The position numbers and the translations under genes are program-made. From NCBI GenBank assembly GCA_002344345.1, contig DDTL01000205.1:1188-45770 (forward strand): a stretch of 44,583 nucleotides of DNA, given 5' to 3'. The notes under the pieces are model-generated. The model did no database searches, had not been told where the DNA came from, and saw only the letters and a list, made by a program, of their open reading frames with translations. This document shows positions 18,459-28,400 of the stretch, piece after piece (position 1 is the first letter of the stretch; each line of letters opens with the position of its first letter). Source of the DNA: Saprospiraceae bacterium UBA2365. GTDB lineage: Bacteria; Bacteroidota; Bacteroidia; Chitinophagales; Saprospiraceae.

Positions 18459-19082
18459 TTATTGAAAATCATATTGTTTTAAAATATTGATTGATTCATT
18501 CCCCATATTGAACAATAAATCCAATATGCTCAATCCTCGAACGAAACCGAACTTGTGTTCAAAGACCTGCGGATAATACACATCTTTTACTCCTGCCAAA
18601 CCACCCTTAAGAGTGTAACGATTGCGTAAGTCACAATAGTTCCCGGAATAATTTAACAAAAACGCTTCTGTTTGGCCAACTGTAAAATTGATACCGGTTT
18701 TTTTTATGACAAAAACTAACAGGTTAAAATTCAATTCAGCCAGATTTTGTATTCCTGAATCCAAAATCCGAAACAATTCCATCTCATAAAAAAGGTAAAA
18801 GGGACTTTTCCCATAAGCGCTTTGCAAATGATTTTTGAACTGTTTCGGCCAGTTTTGATCATAAGAAATACTTACATCCACTATACTCTTTTGGTCATTT
18901 TTGCCTTTTACAAGCGGGATAGTCAACAATTGTGGCCCGTTGGCACTCAGGATCAAAAACTTATTGCGAAGCGAGCGTTTCTGATAATTTTCCTGCACCT
19001 CAATGAGTATTCCTTCAGATTGCATTGCCCTCGCAAAAAAACTGACTGGCGGGAAAGTTTGTGTCTCAATGATGATATGCAT
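18459..19082 (-). CDS. WbqC-like family protein
   Basis: A 207-residue protein from the start MHIIIETQTFPPVSFF; an alternative ATG three codons earlier (19091) is also possible. The N-terminal beta strand with a nearby aromatic, the RSLRNKFLILSANGPQLLTIPL segment (positions about 40-60), and the QNWPKQFKNHLQSAYGKSPF motif are typical of the WbqC family (PF08889). Some family members are encoded in O-antigen clusters, but the biochemical role is not established. It is the first gene of a two-gene operon with the dynamin-like GTPase. Confidence 0.85.
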   Translation of the reverse strand: MHIIIETQTFPPVSFFARAMQSEGILIEVQENYQKRSLRNKFLILSANGPQLLTIPLVKGKNDQKSIVDVSISYDQNWPKQFKNHLQSAYGKSPFYLFYEMELFRILDSGIQNLAELNFNLLVFVIKKTGINFTVGQTEAFLLNYSGNYCDLRNRYTLKGGLAGVKDVYYPQVFEHKFGFVRGLSILDLLFNMGNESINILKQYDFQ

Positions 19083-19102
19083 AACAATCATACCTTTTGG
19101 GG

Positions 19103-19110
19103 CAAAAATA
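19103..19110 (-). promoter_or_regulatory. -7 box for the wbqC-like/dynamin operon
   Basis: On the minus strand this reads TATTTTTG, an exact TAnnTTTG match. Transcription would start near 19096, only a few nucleotides to about 14 nt before the two candidate ATGs. Confidence 0.45.
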
Positions 19111-19220
19111 GTTAAGTGATTCAGTCAAGTAATCATGTAATCCCATAAAAATTCATTTGCTGAATAAAGATCGGCAAAAAAATCTTTTTGCATTTAAATT
19201 TTCTCTGGTTTTGATCAAAC

Positions 19221-19250
19221 TTTGGCCTTTGCGTTGAAAAATTACATTTA
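19221..19250 (+). promoter_or_regulatory. Possible promoter of the subtilisin-like protease
   Basis: TTTG at 19221-19224 is followed after 18 nt by TACATTTA (19243-19250), one mismatch from TAnnTTTG. The resulting leader would be about 78 nt. Confidence 0.35.
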
Positions 19251-19334
19251 ACATCAAAAATCCTTTTAACAATGCTCATTTTACGATATTATTGTAAATA
19301 ATTATCGACAAAATACTAAGCTAATTCGTATATC

Positions 19335-22286
19335 ATGGCCAGGAAAAAATTTCTTCATTTAATTTTCAGAGTTTTAGCACTCCTTTTCCTTTCAGTTTAT
19401 GCAGTGTCAGGTCAAAATACCAGCCATATACCGGGAAAAATCCTGATAGTGATGCAAGATGGCTATGATATCGCAACTTTGACCAGGGACATTCCTGAAC
19501 TAGTCAGTAAAAATGCTGCAATCAGCGTTAAAAAACTGCAAACTGCCCCTATGACTGTTTATGCAATACAATTCAACCACCACCAAACCGACGAATCCAG
19601 ATTACTGTCTGAAATCAGGAGTCGCCGGGATGTAAAACTGGCTCAATTTGACCACTATATCACGGACAGAGTTATCCCTGACGACCCAAGATTCAATCTC
19701 CAGTGGCAATATATCAATGACGGATCCGAGAACGGAAAAGAAGGTGCAGACATAGACATGGAATTGGCCTGGGATATCACTACAGGCGGAACAACTGCCA
19801 ACGGAGATACGATCGTCGTGTGCATCATTGACAGCGGAATGGATGAATCTCATCAGGATTTTTCTGACAATTTATGGAAAAATCATCGGGAAATACCTGA
19901 CAACGGTATGGATGATGATGAAAACGGTTATGTGGACGATTACAATGGCTGGAGTGTGTACACCTCTAACGATGACATCTTCAATAACAACTCCCACGGA
20001 ACTGCTGTTGCAGGTATTGTCGGAGCAAAGGGCAACAATGGCATCGGGGTAAGCGGAGTGAACTGGAATGTAAAACTGATGATCATACGAGGAGGTGGTT
20101 CAGAATCGCAGGCACTCGAATCTTATGCCTATCCGTATAAAATGCGAAAATTGTATAACGAAACAAATGGAAATAAAGGTGCTTTTGTCGTTGCCACCAA
20201 TGCATCCTGGGGAACTGATCTGTTACATTGGGAAGATGCCCCGATCTGGTGTGCCTTCTACGATACACTGGGTTCTGCCGGCATCTTAAACTGCGGAGCA
20301 ACTTCAAATTCCAATGTCAATGTCGATTTGCAGGGAGATATGCCAACTTCCTGTCCGAGCGATTATTTAGTAACAGTTACCAACCTCAACCGCGCAGACA
20401 ATAAGGTGAATCAAGCCGGATACGGTTTGGAAACCATCGATCTGGGCGCGTATGGACAGTCTACTTATACCACCACAAACAATAATTCATATACATCTTT
20501 TGGAGGAACTTCCGGCGCTACTCCGCATGTGACCGGTACAGTGGCTTTGCTTTATAGTATGAATTGCCATCTGCTCTCTGATCTGGCTCTGGAAAACCCT
20601 TCGGCAGCCGCACTTTTCGTTAAAGATCTGATTTTAAATGGAGTCGTACCAAATGAAAGTCTGGATGGCAAAACGGTGACAGGCGGCAGATTGAATGCCT
20701 TGAACCCATTGTTGATGTTGCAGAATCTATGCAGCGGATGCGCCTTTCCATTTTCGGTAAAAGTTGATTCTCTCGGAGGAAATACCGCTGTTTTAAGTTG
20801 GGAAAAAACATCCCTGCAACAATCCTTTGATGTCATTTTCAAACCTGAATATGCGCTTGAATGGGATACCCTATACAATATTCAGAACCAGTTGGTTCTG
20901 GATACCCTATCCTATTGTACAACATATCAGATGAGAATAAAATCCAATTGTACGGATACTTTTTCTGTGTACAGTTTTGAATTTAAATTTACAACTGATG
21001 GTTGTTGTGTATTGCCTCAATCATATCAATTTGAAGTTTCAGAGAGTCTTTTTTCTGTCGAACTCGAAGACGTCCTGGCTGCAGATCAATATGCAGTGGA
21101 ATACAAAAAATTTGGTGATTTCAACTGGGAAATAAGGCTGGTGGATGACAGGCAATTTGATCTGGAAGTACTCGACACCTGCTACCTGTATTATTTCAGG
21201 TATAAATCGCTTTGTGCCAACGGCGAAGAAACCGCTTTTTCCCCTATATATCAACTCAGAGGAGATTGTGGAGATTGTGAAATAGATCAGCTTTGTAGTT
21301 TCGGTGGCTCCAATAGCTTTGAATTCATCGATACAGTATTTATAGGTGATTTTGTAAATGCTTCCGGTCGAGGATCCAAAGGTCAGGAGACTTTTAATGA
21401 TGTGACCGCATACACTTTTGAGTCGGGAAAAAACTACATTCTTGGTGTAAAACCCGGATTTATCTCCACCACAATCTATAAGGAATTTATCAAAATTTAT
21501 CTCGATCTGAATGCTGACGGATCCTTGAGTGAAGATGAGCTTTTGCTGGATCTGGTGGCTGAATCAGGTGAAAAAGTGGAAGGTCAGATCACCATTCCAA
21601 AAGATATCAAAACCAGCACCACTACTTTGAGAGTCAAGTTGTTATACAACAATACCACGGATCCATGCCTCGATGTACCTTTTGGAGAAACTGAGGACTA
21701 TTGTGTTGAGCTTTTTGCCAGAGGTGACTGCCTGAACGGCAATTTTGAAATGGATACCATTTTTGTTGAAGAAGAAAAAGCAGAAATCACCTGGATACCT
21801 TTAGATGATGCACAACACTATTTATTCAGGTTAAAGCCAGATGGCTCTGAAGAATGGAAATATGGTTTGACATACAACCATACAGTTTTGCTGGATAGTC
21901 TGGAAAAATGTACCACTTACGAATTCGCTTTGAGCGCGCTTTGCATGGAACAGGAAGGCGATTTTTCTGATGTTTTGGTGTTTAAAACCGATTGCGGAAG
22001 TTCAACAGAAAGATTTTACAGTCAAAATATGGCTGTCAGCTTGCAACCCAACCCTTTTTCCGGGAGCTTGACTTTGCTTGTGAGCGATCCTGGAGAAATC
22101 CAATCCATTGCCATCATGAATGCATTGGGGCAAAAAACTGCCAGTATAAACAAAATTCTATACAATACGCAAGGTATGGTCGATTTGTCGCAATTGGTGA
22201 ATGGAACACAATTAAAAGGTATCGTTTACATCATGCTGACATTCAAAGATGGGTATACAAAAATGATCAAAGCGGTATCCTTGTGA
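19335..22286 (+). CDS. Secreted subtilisin-like (S8) protease with GEVED and T9SS domains
   Basis: A 983-residue extracellular serine protease. A signal peptide (to about residue 26) and an inhibitor-like propeptide (about 30-115) precede the S8 domain. The catalytic triad is Asp166 (IIDSGMD), His221 (NSHGTAVAG) and Ser393 (GGTSGATPH), with the oxyanion Asn289 in TNASWG. Downstream are fibronectin-III-like segments (about 475-560 and 800-890) and a GEVED domain (about 655-800: FNDVTAYTF, IYLDLNADG, GETEDYC). The last 80 residues (from LQPNPFSG) are a Por-type T9SS sorting domain ending in IKAVSL. The terminator hairpin overlaps the stop codon. Self-exposure to this protease gives the serpin at 15349 a plausible job. 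Confidence 0.95.
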   Translation: MARKKFLHLIFRVLALLFLSVYAVSGQNTSHIPGKILIVMQDGYDIATLTRDIPELVSKNAAISVKKLQTAPMTVYAIQFNHHQTDESRLLSEIRSRRDVKLAQFDHYITDRVIPDDPRFNLQWQYINDGSENGKEGADIDMELAWDITTGGTTANGDTIVVCIIDSGMDESHQDFSDNLWKNHREIPDNGMDDDENGYVDDYNGWSVYTSNDDIFNNNSHGTAVAGIVGAKGNNGIGVSGVNWNVKLMIIRGGGSESQALESYAYPYKMRKLYNETNGNKGAFVVATNASWGTDLLHWEDAPIWCAFYDTLGSAGILNCGATSNSNVNVDLQGDMPTSCPSDYLVTVTNLNRADNKVNQAGYGLETIDLGAYGQSTYTTTNNNSYTSFGGTSGATPHVTGTVALLYSMNCHLLSDLALENPSAAALFVKDLILNGVVPNESLDGKTVTGGRLNALNPLLMLQNLCSGCAFPFSVKVDSLGGNTAVLSWEKTSLQQSFDVIFKPEYALEWDTLYNIQNQLVLDTLSYCTTYQMRIKSNCTDTFSVYSFEFKFTTDGCCVLPQSYQFEVSESLFSVELEDVLAADQYAVEYKKFGDFNWEIRLVDDRQFDLEVLDTCYLYYFRYKSLCANGEETAFSPIYQLRGDCGDCEIDQLCSFGGSNSFEFIDTVFIGDFVNASGRGSKGQETFNDVTAYTFESGKNYILGVKPGFISTTIYKEFIKIYLDLNADGSLSEDELLLDLVAESGEKVEGQITIPKDIKTSTTTLRVKLLYNNTTDPCLDVPFGETEDYCVELFARGDCLNGNFEMDTIFVEEEKAEITWIPLDDAQHYLFRLKPDGSEEWKYGLTYNHTVLLDSLEKCTTYEFALSALCMEQEGDFSDVLVFKTDCGSSTERFYSQNMAVSLQPNPFSGSLTLLVSDPGEIQSIAIMNALGQKTASINKILYNTQGMVDLSQLVNGTQLKGIVYIMLTFKDGYTKMIKAVSL

Positions 22287-22299
22287 CACCGCTTTGATC
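22265..22299 (+). terminator. Hairpin spanning the stop codon of the subtilisin gene
   Basis: GATCAAAGCGGT (22265-22276) pairs perfectly with ACCGCTTTGATC (22288-22299). The 12-bp stem contains the last codons of the gene on its left side, and the TGA (22284-22286) sits in the loop. A T-rich stretch follows from 22311. Confidence 0.6.
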
Positions 22300-22388
22300 G
22301 TTGATCTCTACATTTTATTTTTATTTAGCTTGATGGCATTTTAGCATTGAGTCTTTCAGCTGATGATGTATATCAACGGTCAAAACCT

Positions 22389-22429
22389 GAGCCTGCTACT
22401 AAAATCCAATTTGTTGGTTGGTTTTCAAT
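22389..22429 (+). repeat. Dispersed CTGCTC-AAAATCC element, half copy
   Basis: GAGCCTGCTACTAAAATCC, then AATTTGTTGGTTGGTTTTC and AATCG, matches the left part of the element at 31317-31450 and of 11809-11845. No right arm is seen. The gap between the convergent genes (22287-22670) otherwise holds only the hairpin at 22618. Confidence 0.6.
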
Positions 22430-22617
22430 CGTTCTTAGCTCCAACCCCTAATGAGATACAATTAAAAACCAATATATTAATGTACATTATTAGCAAGTTA
22501 TGAGAAGTAAGGGGTTTTCGGAGTGGCCTCAAAAATCTCAATTAAAAGGCAATTTCACGGATTTTACCAAAAAACTATCTCAGATTTTTCAGACTAACTG
22601 ATTATTCTGCTAACCCA

Positions 22618-22649
22618 TTTACTATCAATAACTTGGCATTGATAGTAAA
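22618..22649. terminator. Hairpin between convergent genes
   Basis: TTTACTATCAAT (22618-22629) and ATTGATAGTAAA (22638-22649) are perfect reverse complements around AACTTGGC. It lies 21 nt past the stop of the minus-strand LamG gene and may end transcripts from that side, although no T-run follows. Confidence 0.5.
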
Positions 22650-22670
22650 ACCTTTCTAAGAAATTCTCCC

Positions 22671-23888
22671 TTATCTGATCAAACTGACTGTACCTTTTTT
22701 GGTATATTCCTGACCCTGACAGGTATATTTGATCACAAATGCAAATTTTTCGGAGTTGAGCGTTGACCCAAGGTAATAACCATCCCAGAAACTATGCTTG
22801 TCATTTCCCGAAAACACCCTGGCTCCTTGCCTGTTGAATATGTTGAAACTTAGAATATCCTCCACGATGTATTTGTTACTGATCTCAAAAACATCGTTGA
22901 TCTTGTCTCCATTGGGTGTAAAAGCATTGGGAAGCAACAGTTGCTTGCAATCCACTTTGGAAGGATCCTGAATGTAAATAGAAATAGAATCCCTTGCGAT
23001 GCAAGCTCCATTCTGAACAAAAACGGTATAGGTCGTTGTCTGGTTTGGCTTGATCACAGGTTCAAACAGATTTGGATCATTGAGATCTGCCTGGTTATCC
23101 CACCAAAAGGCAGATTGGCAACTCGGACCCATTTCGATCTGCAATTCATCACCCAATAATAAAGTGGTATCCCTGTTGAGTATCTGGTCTGCATGCATAT
23201 CCAGTGATTGCACTTCGAGTTCGATGAAAGACTTGTCAAAAACCTGGAAATTCTCAATAGCACCCATGAGCCTGGAATCAGAGGTTCCAAGACATGGGCT
23301 GTTGGCAATGGCAAAATTTCCTAAAGGTGAATAAATATAATCAGTTTCTGCCCTGGTTTGGCTGACCAGGCGACCATTCAGGTAGATGGTATAGTCAAAA
23401 CCTTTTCTGGTGATCACGATATGCTGCCAACAGCTGGTTTCATCCAGTTGAAACAGCATTTGCGTGGATCGGGACAGGTTCTTGACCATATCAAACCTGA
23501 ATTGCTTGATTTGTGGAAGATATTTAAGCGTAAATGAAGAGTCCCTGACACAGGTTTTATGAAAGGAAAGGATATCCACTACACCTGATGTGTTTTCAAT
23601 ATTGATGTAAAAACTAATGGTGAAATCCTTACTGAATAGATTGCTCAATTCGTCTTCAAAATGTATGAAATTGTCGGCTCCGTCAAATCGGATCGCATCT
23701 CCATCCAGCCCGCAAACACAACCGGGAAGTCCACCTACCTGCAATACCGAATTTTGGATACCCGTATCCTGGATCCTGCATTCGTTAAAATCCAGGCTGA
23801 TCATTGGCCGGATAAGCTGACTATTCAACTGTACGCCGATGAGCAAAATGAAAAATAAGCATAATAACTGTTTGAAAGACTTAGCCAT
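22671..23888 (-). CDS. LamG-domain surface protein with CHU_C (T9SS type B) C-terminus
   Basis: A 405-residue exported protein. The start at 23888 (MAKSFKQLLCLFFILL) is chosen because it opens a signal peptide and avoids overlapping ybaB; an ATG at 23921 would overlap the ybaB stop. Residues about 50-220 form a LamG/concanavalin-like domain (IRFDGADNFIHFED, TISFYINIENTSG, CWQHIVITRKG, YTIYLNGRLVSQT). Residues 225-310 are Ig-like. The last 90 residues are the gliding-motility-associated C-terminal domain (LPNAFTPNGDKINDVFEIS, FNIFNRQGARVFSG), a T9SS type B signal. Binding of a carbohydrate or protein at the cell surface is inferred. It follows ybaB by 13 nt and is probably translated from the same transcript. 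Confidence 0.9.
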   Translation of the reverse strand: MAKSFKQLLCLFFILLIGVQLNSQLIRPMISLDFNECRIQDTGIQNSVLQVGGLPGCVCGLDGDAIRFDGADNFIHFEDELSNLFSKDFTISFYINIENTSGVVDILSFHKTCVRDSSFTLKYLPQIKQFRFDMVKNLSRSTQMLFQLDETSCWQHIVITRKGFDYTIYLNGRLVSQTRAETDYIYSPLGNFAIANSPCLGTSDSRLMGAIENFQVFDKSFIELEVQSLDMHADQILNRDTTLLLGDELQIEMGPSCQSAFWWDNQADLNDPNLFEPVIKPNQTTTYTVFVQNGACIARDSISIYIQDPSKVDCKQLLLPNAFTPNGDKINDVFEISNKYIVEDILSFNIFNRQGARVFSGNDKHSFWDGYYLGSTLNSEKFAFVIKYTCQGQEYTKKGTVSLIR

Positions 23889-23901
23889 ACAAAAGGGTTG
23901 A

Positions 23902-24210
23902 TTATTTAAACATATTTTCAAAACCTGGAGGAAGCAATTCGCCGAGTACCTTTTGGGTCTCTTCGGCCACTTTCAGATCAGCTTTTTCCATCGCTCTGTT
24001 GATGGTTGTCAAAATCGCATCCTCCAGTTGGGTGGAATCACCTATTTCAGAAAGATCTTTACGGATTTTCAGATCAAGTATTTTTTTTGAACCGGAAACG
24101 GTGCATGAGCACAAACCATCAGAACTGGTTTCATGCAATTCAAAATTATCTAACTGTTGCTTTAGCCGCTCTTGCTGCTCGCTGATTTTTTTCAATGGAT
24201 TTCCAAACAT
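23902..24210 (-). CDS. ybaB: YbaB/EbfC nucleoid-associated protein
   Basis: A 102-residue small DNA-binding protein. The helical N-terminus (ISEQQERLKQQLDNFEL), the central strands (CSCTVSGSKKILDLKI) and the C-terminal helix ending in LPPGFENMF match the YbaB fold, a tweezer-like dimer that binds DNA. The family usually carries a GxGxV-type central strand, present here as DGLCSCTVSG. In many bacteria ybaB is next to recR or dnaX; here it instead heads a unit with the LamG surface protein. The promoter lies so close to the start that the transcript may be leaderless. Confidence 0.88.
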   Translation of the reverse strand: MFGNPLKKISEQQERLKQQLDNFELHETSSDGLCSCTVSGSKKILDLKIRKDLSEIGDSTQLEDAILTTINRAMEKADLKVAEETQKVLGELLPPGFENMFK

Positions 24211-24214
24211 TTTG

Positions 24215-24222
24215 CAAAAGTA
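24215..24222 (-). promoter_or_regulatory. ybaB: -7 box just upstream of ybaB
   Basis: TACTTTTG on the minus strand is an exact TAnnTTTG match ending only 4 nt before the ATG (24210-24208). With the usual spacing, transcription would start within 1-2 nt of the start codon. Confidence 0.4.
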
Positions 24223-24403
24223 TAATTAATTTAATAACTAACGAAATGCATCGGCTTTCATTGCATCTCCAATTTATTCAACCCTCAACTTTCAACTGAT
24301 TCTTAGACTTTCGATCGTTACTACAGTTAAACAAATATGATCTATTTTGTTTATTTAAATACTAACTTTGTACCAAAGTAACAATGAAATAAATTTTCTC
24401 CTA

Positions 24404-25354
24404 ATGAAAATAGTTTTTTTAGATGCCTATACAACCAATCCCGGCGATATCAGTTGGGAAAAATTGCACAATTGCGGTGATCTCACGTTGTACGACAGAA
24501 CCCCCTCCGATTTGGTTGCAGATAGGTGCAGGGACGCTGATATTATCATTACCAACAAAGTCCCGTTCAATGAATCCACAATTGCATCACTGCCAAATCT
24601 GAAAGCTATTTGTGTAGCCGCTACCGGTTACAACCATATAGACATTGCCACGGCCAGATCAAAAGGGATACAGGTTTACAATGTGGCAGGGTACAGCACG
24701 GACTCTGTAGCTCAACAGGTTGTTGCTTTGATGCTGGCTTTGGTCAACAGGATTGAAACATATAGTTTTGAAGCACACAGTGGCATCTGGAGCCAAAGTC
24801 CTGATTTCACATATTGGAGAAAACCGATCATGGAACTTGCCGGAAAGACTTTTGGCATCATGGGTTTCGGGCAAACGGGTCAGGCTGTCGCCAAAATTGT
24901 CCGGGCGATGAATATGAAAGTCATCGCCCATCATAAACATCCTGAAAGGGATAAAATGAAAGGCATAGAATTTGTGTCCTTTGACGAGCTGCTCCAAAAA
25001 AGTGATGTACTGAGTATTCACATCCCCTTTTACCCGGAGTATAAGGGCTTGTTCAATCTGGATCTGTTCCGCAAAATGAAATCTTCAGCTTTACTTATCA
25101 ACACTTCCAGAGGTCAGGTCATTGACGAAGAAGCACTGGCGAAGGCATTGAAACAAGGTTTGATTAGTGGCGCCGGTCTGGATGTCATGTGTCAGGAACC
25201 TCCTTCAAGGGAAAATCCGCTTTTTGGATTGAAAAATTGTCTGATCTCTCCTCACCAGGCTTGGGCATCCCAGGCTGCCAGAAAAAGATTGCTGGAAGGA
25301 ATCATTTCAAACATCCGGACATTTAAGGCTAACAAACCTTCGAATATTATCTGA
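24404..25354 (+). CDS. D-2-hydroxyacid dehydrogenase (NAD-dependent)
   Basis: A 316-residue cytoplasmic oxidoreductase. The ATG at 24404 (MKIVFLDAYTTNPGD) fits the family start; there is no ATG farther upstream in frame. The NAD-binding fold shows GIMGFGQTGQAVAKI at about 147-161. The catalytic residues are Arg in NTSRGQVIDE, Glu in CQEPP and His in SPHQAW. The family interconverts 2-keto acids and D-2-hydroxy acids; candidates include glycerate, hydroxypyruvate or lactate-type substrates. Sequence alone does not choose between them. It is monocistronic, divergent from ybaB and convergent with the adhesin gene. Confidence 0.92.
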   Translation: MKIVFLDAYTTNPGDISWEKLHNCGDLTLYDRTPSDLVADRCRDADIIITNKVPFNESTIASLPNLKAICVAATGYNHIDIATARSKGIQVYNVAGYSTDSVAQQVVALMLALVNRIETYSFEAHSGIWSQSPDFTYWRKPIMELAGKTFGIMGFGQTGQAVAKIVRAMNMKVIAHHKHPERDKMKGIEFVSFDELLQKSDVLSIHIPFYPEYKGLFNLDLFRKMKSSALLINTSRGQVIDEEALAKALKQGLISGAGLDVMCQEPPSRENPLFGLKNCLISPHQAWASQAARKRLLEGIISNIRTFKANKPSNII

Positions 25355-25410
25355 CCTGACTGTTTGAAATGATTCCCAAAAAATAAATCCGGAAATCCTG
25401 TAATTCGATA

Positions 25411-28400
25411 TTATCTCATTACGGAGATATTAGCTGTCCAATTCAGATCTTTTCCGCTGATTTTGATATGATAATTTCCTGCAGGAAGATCATCCAATGT
25501 AATTTCCCTGTAAAACACCATGTTTTTATCCAGCATAATATTTGGATAGGACTTCACCAAAATACCAAGATTATTAAACAATTGAATACTGATCTCATCA
25601 ACATTTCTGTTGTAAAATCCGAAGTTGATCAATTCAGTAGCAGGATTCGGATACAAAACCATTTTCATTTCTCCTATTACGTTGATCAATATTTCCGGAC
25701 TGAAAGAGGAATTTGAGAACAAATCTCTTGACATGATCCTGTATTTATACAATCCTGTTTTTTCTACCTCAAAATCTTCCACATCGTATGACTGGATCAA
25801 ATCTCTACCACCTTTTGCCTGGATGATATCCAGCAAATCAAATTGATCACTTCCCGGATCCATCCGGTGCAATTCAAAAAGTTCAATTTGCTCCTCATTC
25901 CTGGTTTCCCACCAAATTTCATTATGATCACCTCTGTAGCTTCCTCCCTGACCATTCCATATCATCCTGCCATTGGTATTGATCAATCCCGCATCAAAAG
26001 AGTAATTGATCTCATGAACCTCCAGGTTAAACCAATTGGTTGTTCCGGGACCATTAGCATTCGTAACATCACTGTCTATATGGTCATTACTACCTATGTT
26101 AGGCGTGGTAAACTGGTAACCACCAGGAGAGAACTTAAGGTAATAATCTCCCGGGATGAGATTATCGATGGTATAATTTCCATTGGAATCAGTAATATCA
26201 TCGGCTATTTTTCCTTCAACTCCAAATACCTCTACCAGAATGCCGGAGGCTGAAGGTTCCCCTGTATCCTGAAGACCATTTTGGTTCAAATCATACCAGA
26301 CACGATCTCCGATGATCCCTCCATAATAATATCCGGCTCCCAGATCTGTCTTAACATCCCCTGATTGAAGAATGAAAGCATCTGTAGTGCCATGTCCGAA
26401 AGCATTGGTAACATCAGAGTCATATTCAGGGTTACCACCAATGAAAGGATCTACCAGCAGAAAGTTGGAATTCTCAGGCAAATTATATTTTGCGTAGTAT
26501 TCTCCGGGTATAACACAAGCTGACCAGAAACCGTCTCCCGGCATACTTCCATTATGATATTCTGTAATTACAGAAGTCCAGAACACCCAGGTATCTTCCA
26601 TTTTTCTATAAAGCTCAACTTCTACCCCGTTGATACCATTTTCACCTGTCTGCCAGTAATGATTGGGTGTAAAATCACACCATACCAGATCACCCACTTC
26701 TGCACAAATATAGAGTCCGGCATCTACATCCGGATTGTGCTGACCAGGCAACAACACAAAATTGCTGGTGGAATTAAATCCATTGGCATGGGTTACATCA
26801 CTGTCAATAAAATCATTGTTGACATTAGGAACAGTTACCTGCCAGTTTGTGCCACCCAAAATATACTTAATGTAGTATGTTCCGGGAGCAATATTCTGGA
26901 AAATATAGTATCCACTTTCATTTGTATACGCATCTCCAATAAATACTGTACCTCCTGAATTGACCCTGTACAATTTTGCCTGTATGCCTTCTACCCCCGG
27001 TTCTCCATCTTCCTGAATACCGTTACCGTTGATATCCTCCCAAACAAAATCACCTACGGAAGCAACCTTGAGCAACCCTGCATCTATTGTGTAATTTACT
27101 GAACCAGATGTAACTGCAAAACAAGATGTCTGCCCGGTAATTTGATTGACATCACTGTCTATGGATGTATTTGTACCCTGATTTTTAAGGGTAAAATATG
27201 GCTCAGCATTTTGTGAAAAATCCAGAAGATATTGTCCGGGAATAATATTATCGAATAAATAATAACCATATTGATCTGTATACTTGGTCTGTACGAGGGT
27301 TCCATTGCAGGTTTTCAAAAGCACTTTGAAGTTGAAAACTCCCGGTTCTCCTGCGTCCTGCAGGCCATTTCCATTTAAATCTTCCCAAACATAATCACCC
27401 ACTTTCCCCCTTTGGTATACACCTGCATCATAGCTGTTATTCACTTCTCCGCTGATCAGTGTTTCACATCCTGTCCATCCGGTATTCTGGTCTGCATTGC
27501 TGTCGAACGCCGCATTACTTCCCATTCCTGGCTGGCTAAAAAACCAACCGGTTCCCAAATTGAATTTTATAGAATAATTCCCGGGCAATAAATTCCCGAA
27601 ATTGTAGTATCCTGATGCATTTGAGGTGGTTTGTGCGACCAGATTGTTATCGCAGTGGTACAATTGAACCAACATTCCGGGAAATCCGTTTTCTCCGGTA
27701 TCCTGAATACCATTTCCATTGCTGTCTACCCAAACAAAATCGCCGATGGCAGCTCTATGGAACAAACCGATGTCATAGGTCAGGTTGGACTCACCACTAA
27801 GCAGAATTTCGCATTCGGACGTATTGGTAGCGGGATCGATGTTGCTGTCTGTGTCCGGATTACCTGCATGATATGGTGAAAGCTCATAGCCTGCAAGTGA
27901 ATTGACACCAATTTTATAACTTCCCGGGATCAGATCCTCAAATAAATAATTACCCTGTGCGTTGGTAAGCGCATTTTTTAAAACAGTTCCGTTACAATCA
28001 AGCAGGCGCACCTCAAAATTCGCAAGACCTGGTTCATCCACAGACTGTTGTCCATCTGCATTCAGATCTATCCACACTTTATCACCAATTTTGGCAGGCA
28101 TATAAAGACCTGCATCAATGGTAAGATTTACCTGATTGCTGACCAACGTCAAACAGGAAGTCTCTCCTGAAATGACTGCAACATCGCTGTCTGCAGTCGG
28201 ATCCGTTCCCTGATTCGGCGTAATGAACTTCATACCTGCGGGCGCGATAAATCTAACTTTATATTGGCCAGGCAACAGGTTGGAAAATGAATAAAACCCG
28301 TTTTCATCTGTTGTTGTAGTATTGACAATGCTACCGTTGCAATCCAACAAACTTACCACAATACCTGATATTCCTGTTTCTCCGGAATTCTGAATTCCGT

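Noticed and set aside
24346..24370. Full promoter for the D-2-hydroxyacid dehydrogenase
   Set aside because: TAACTTTG at 24363-24370 fits the -7 box, but the only TTTG upstream is 13 nt away, too short for a -33 element; listed here as unproven.
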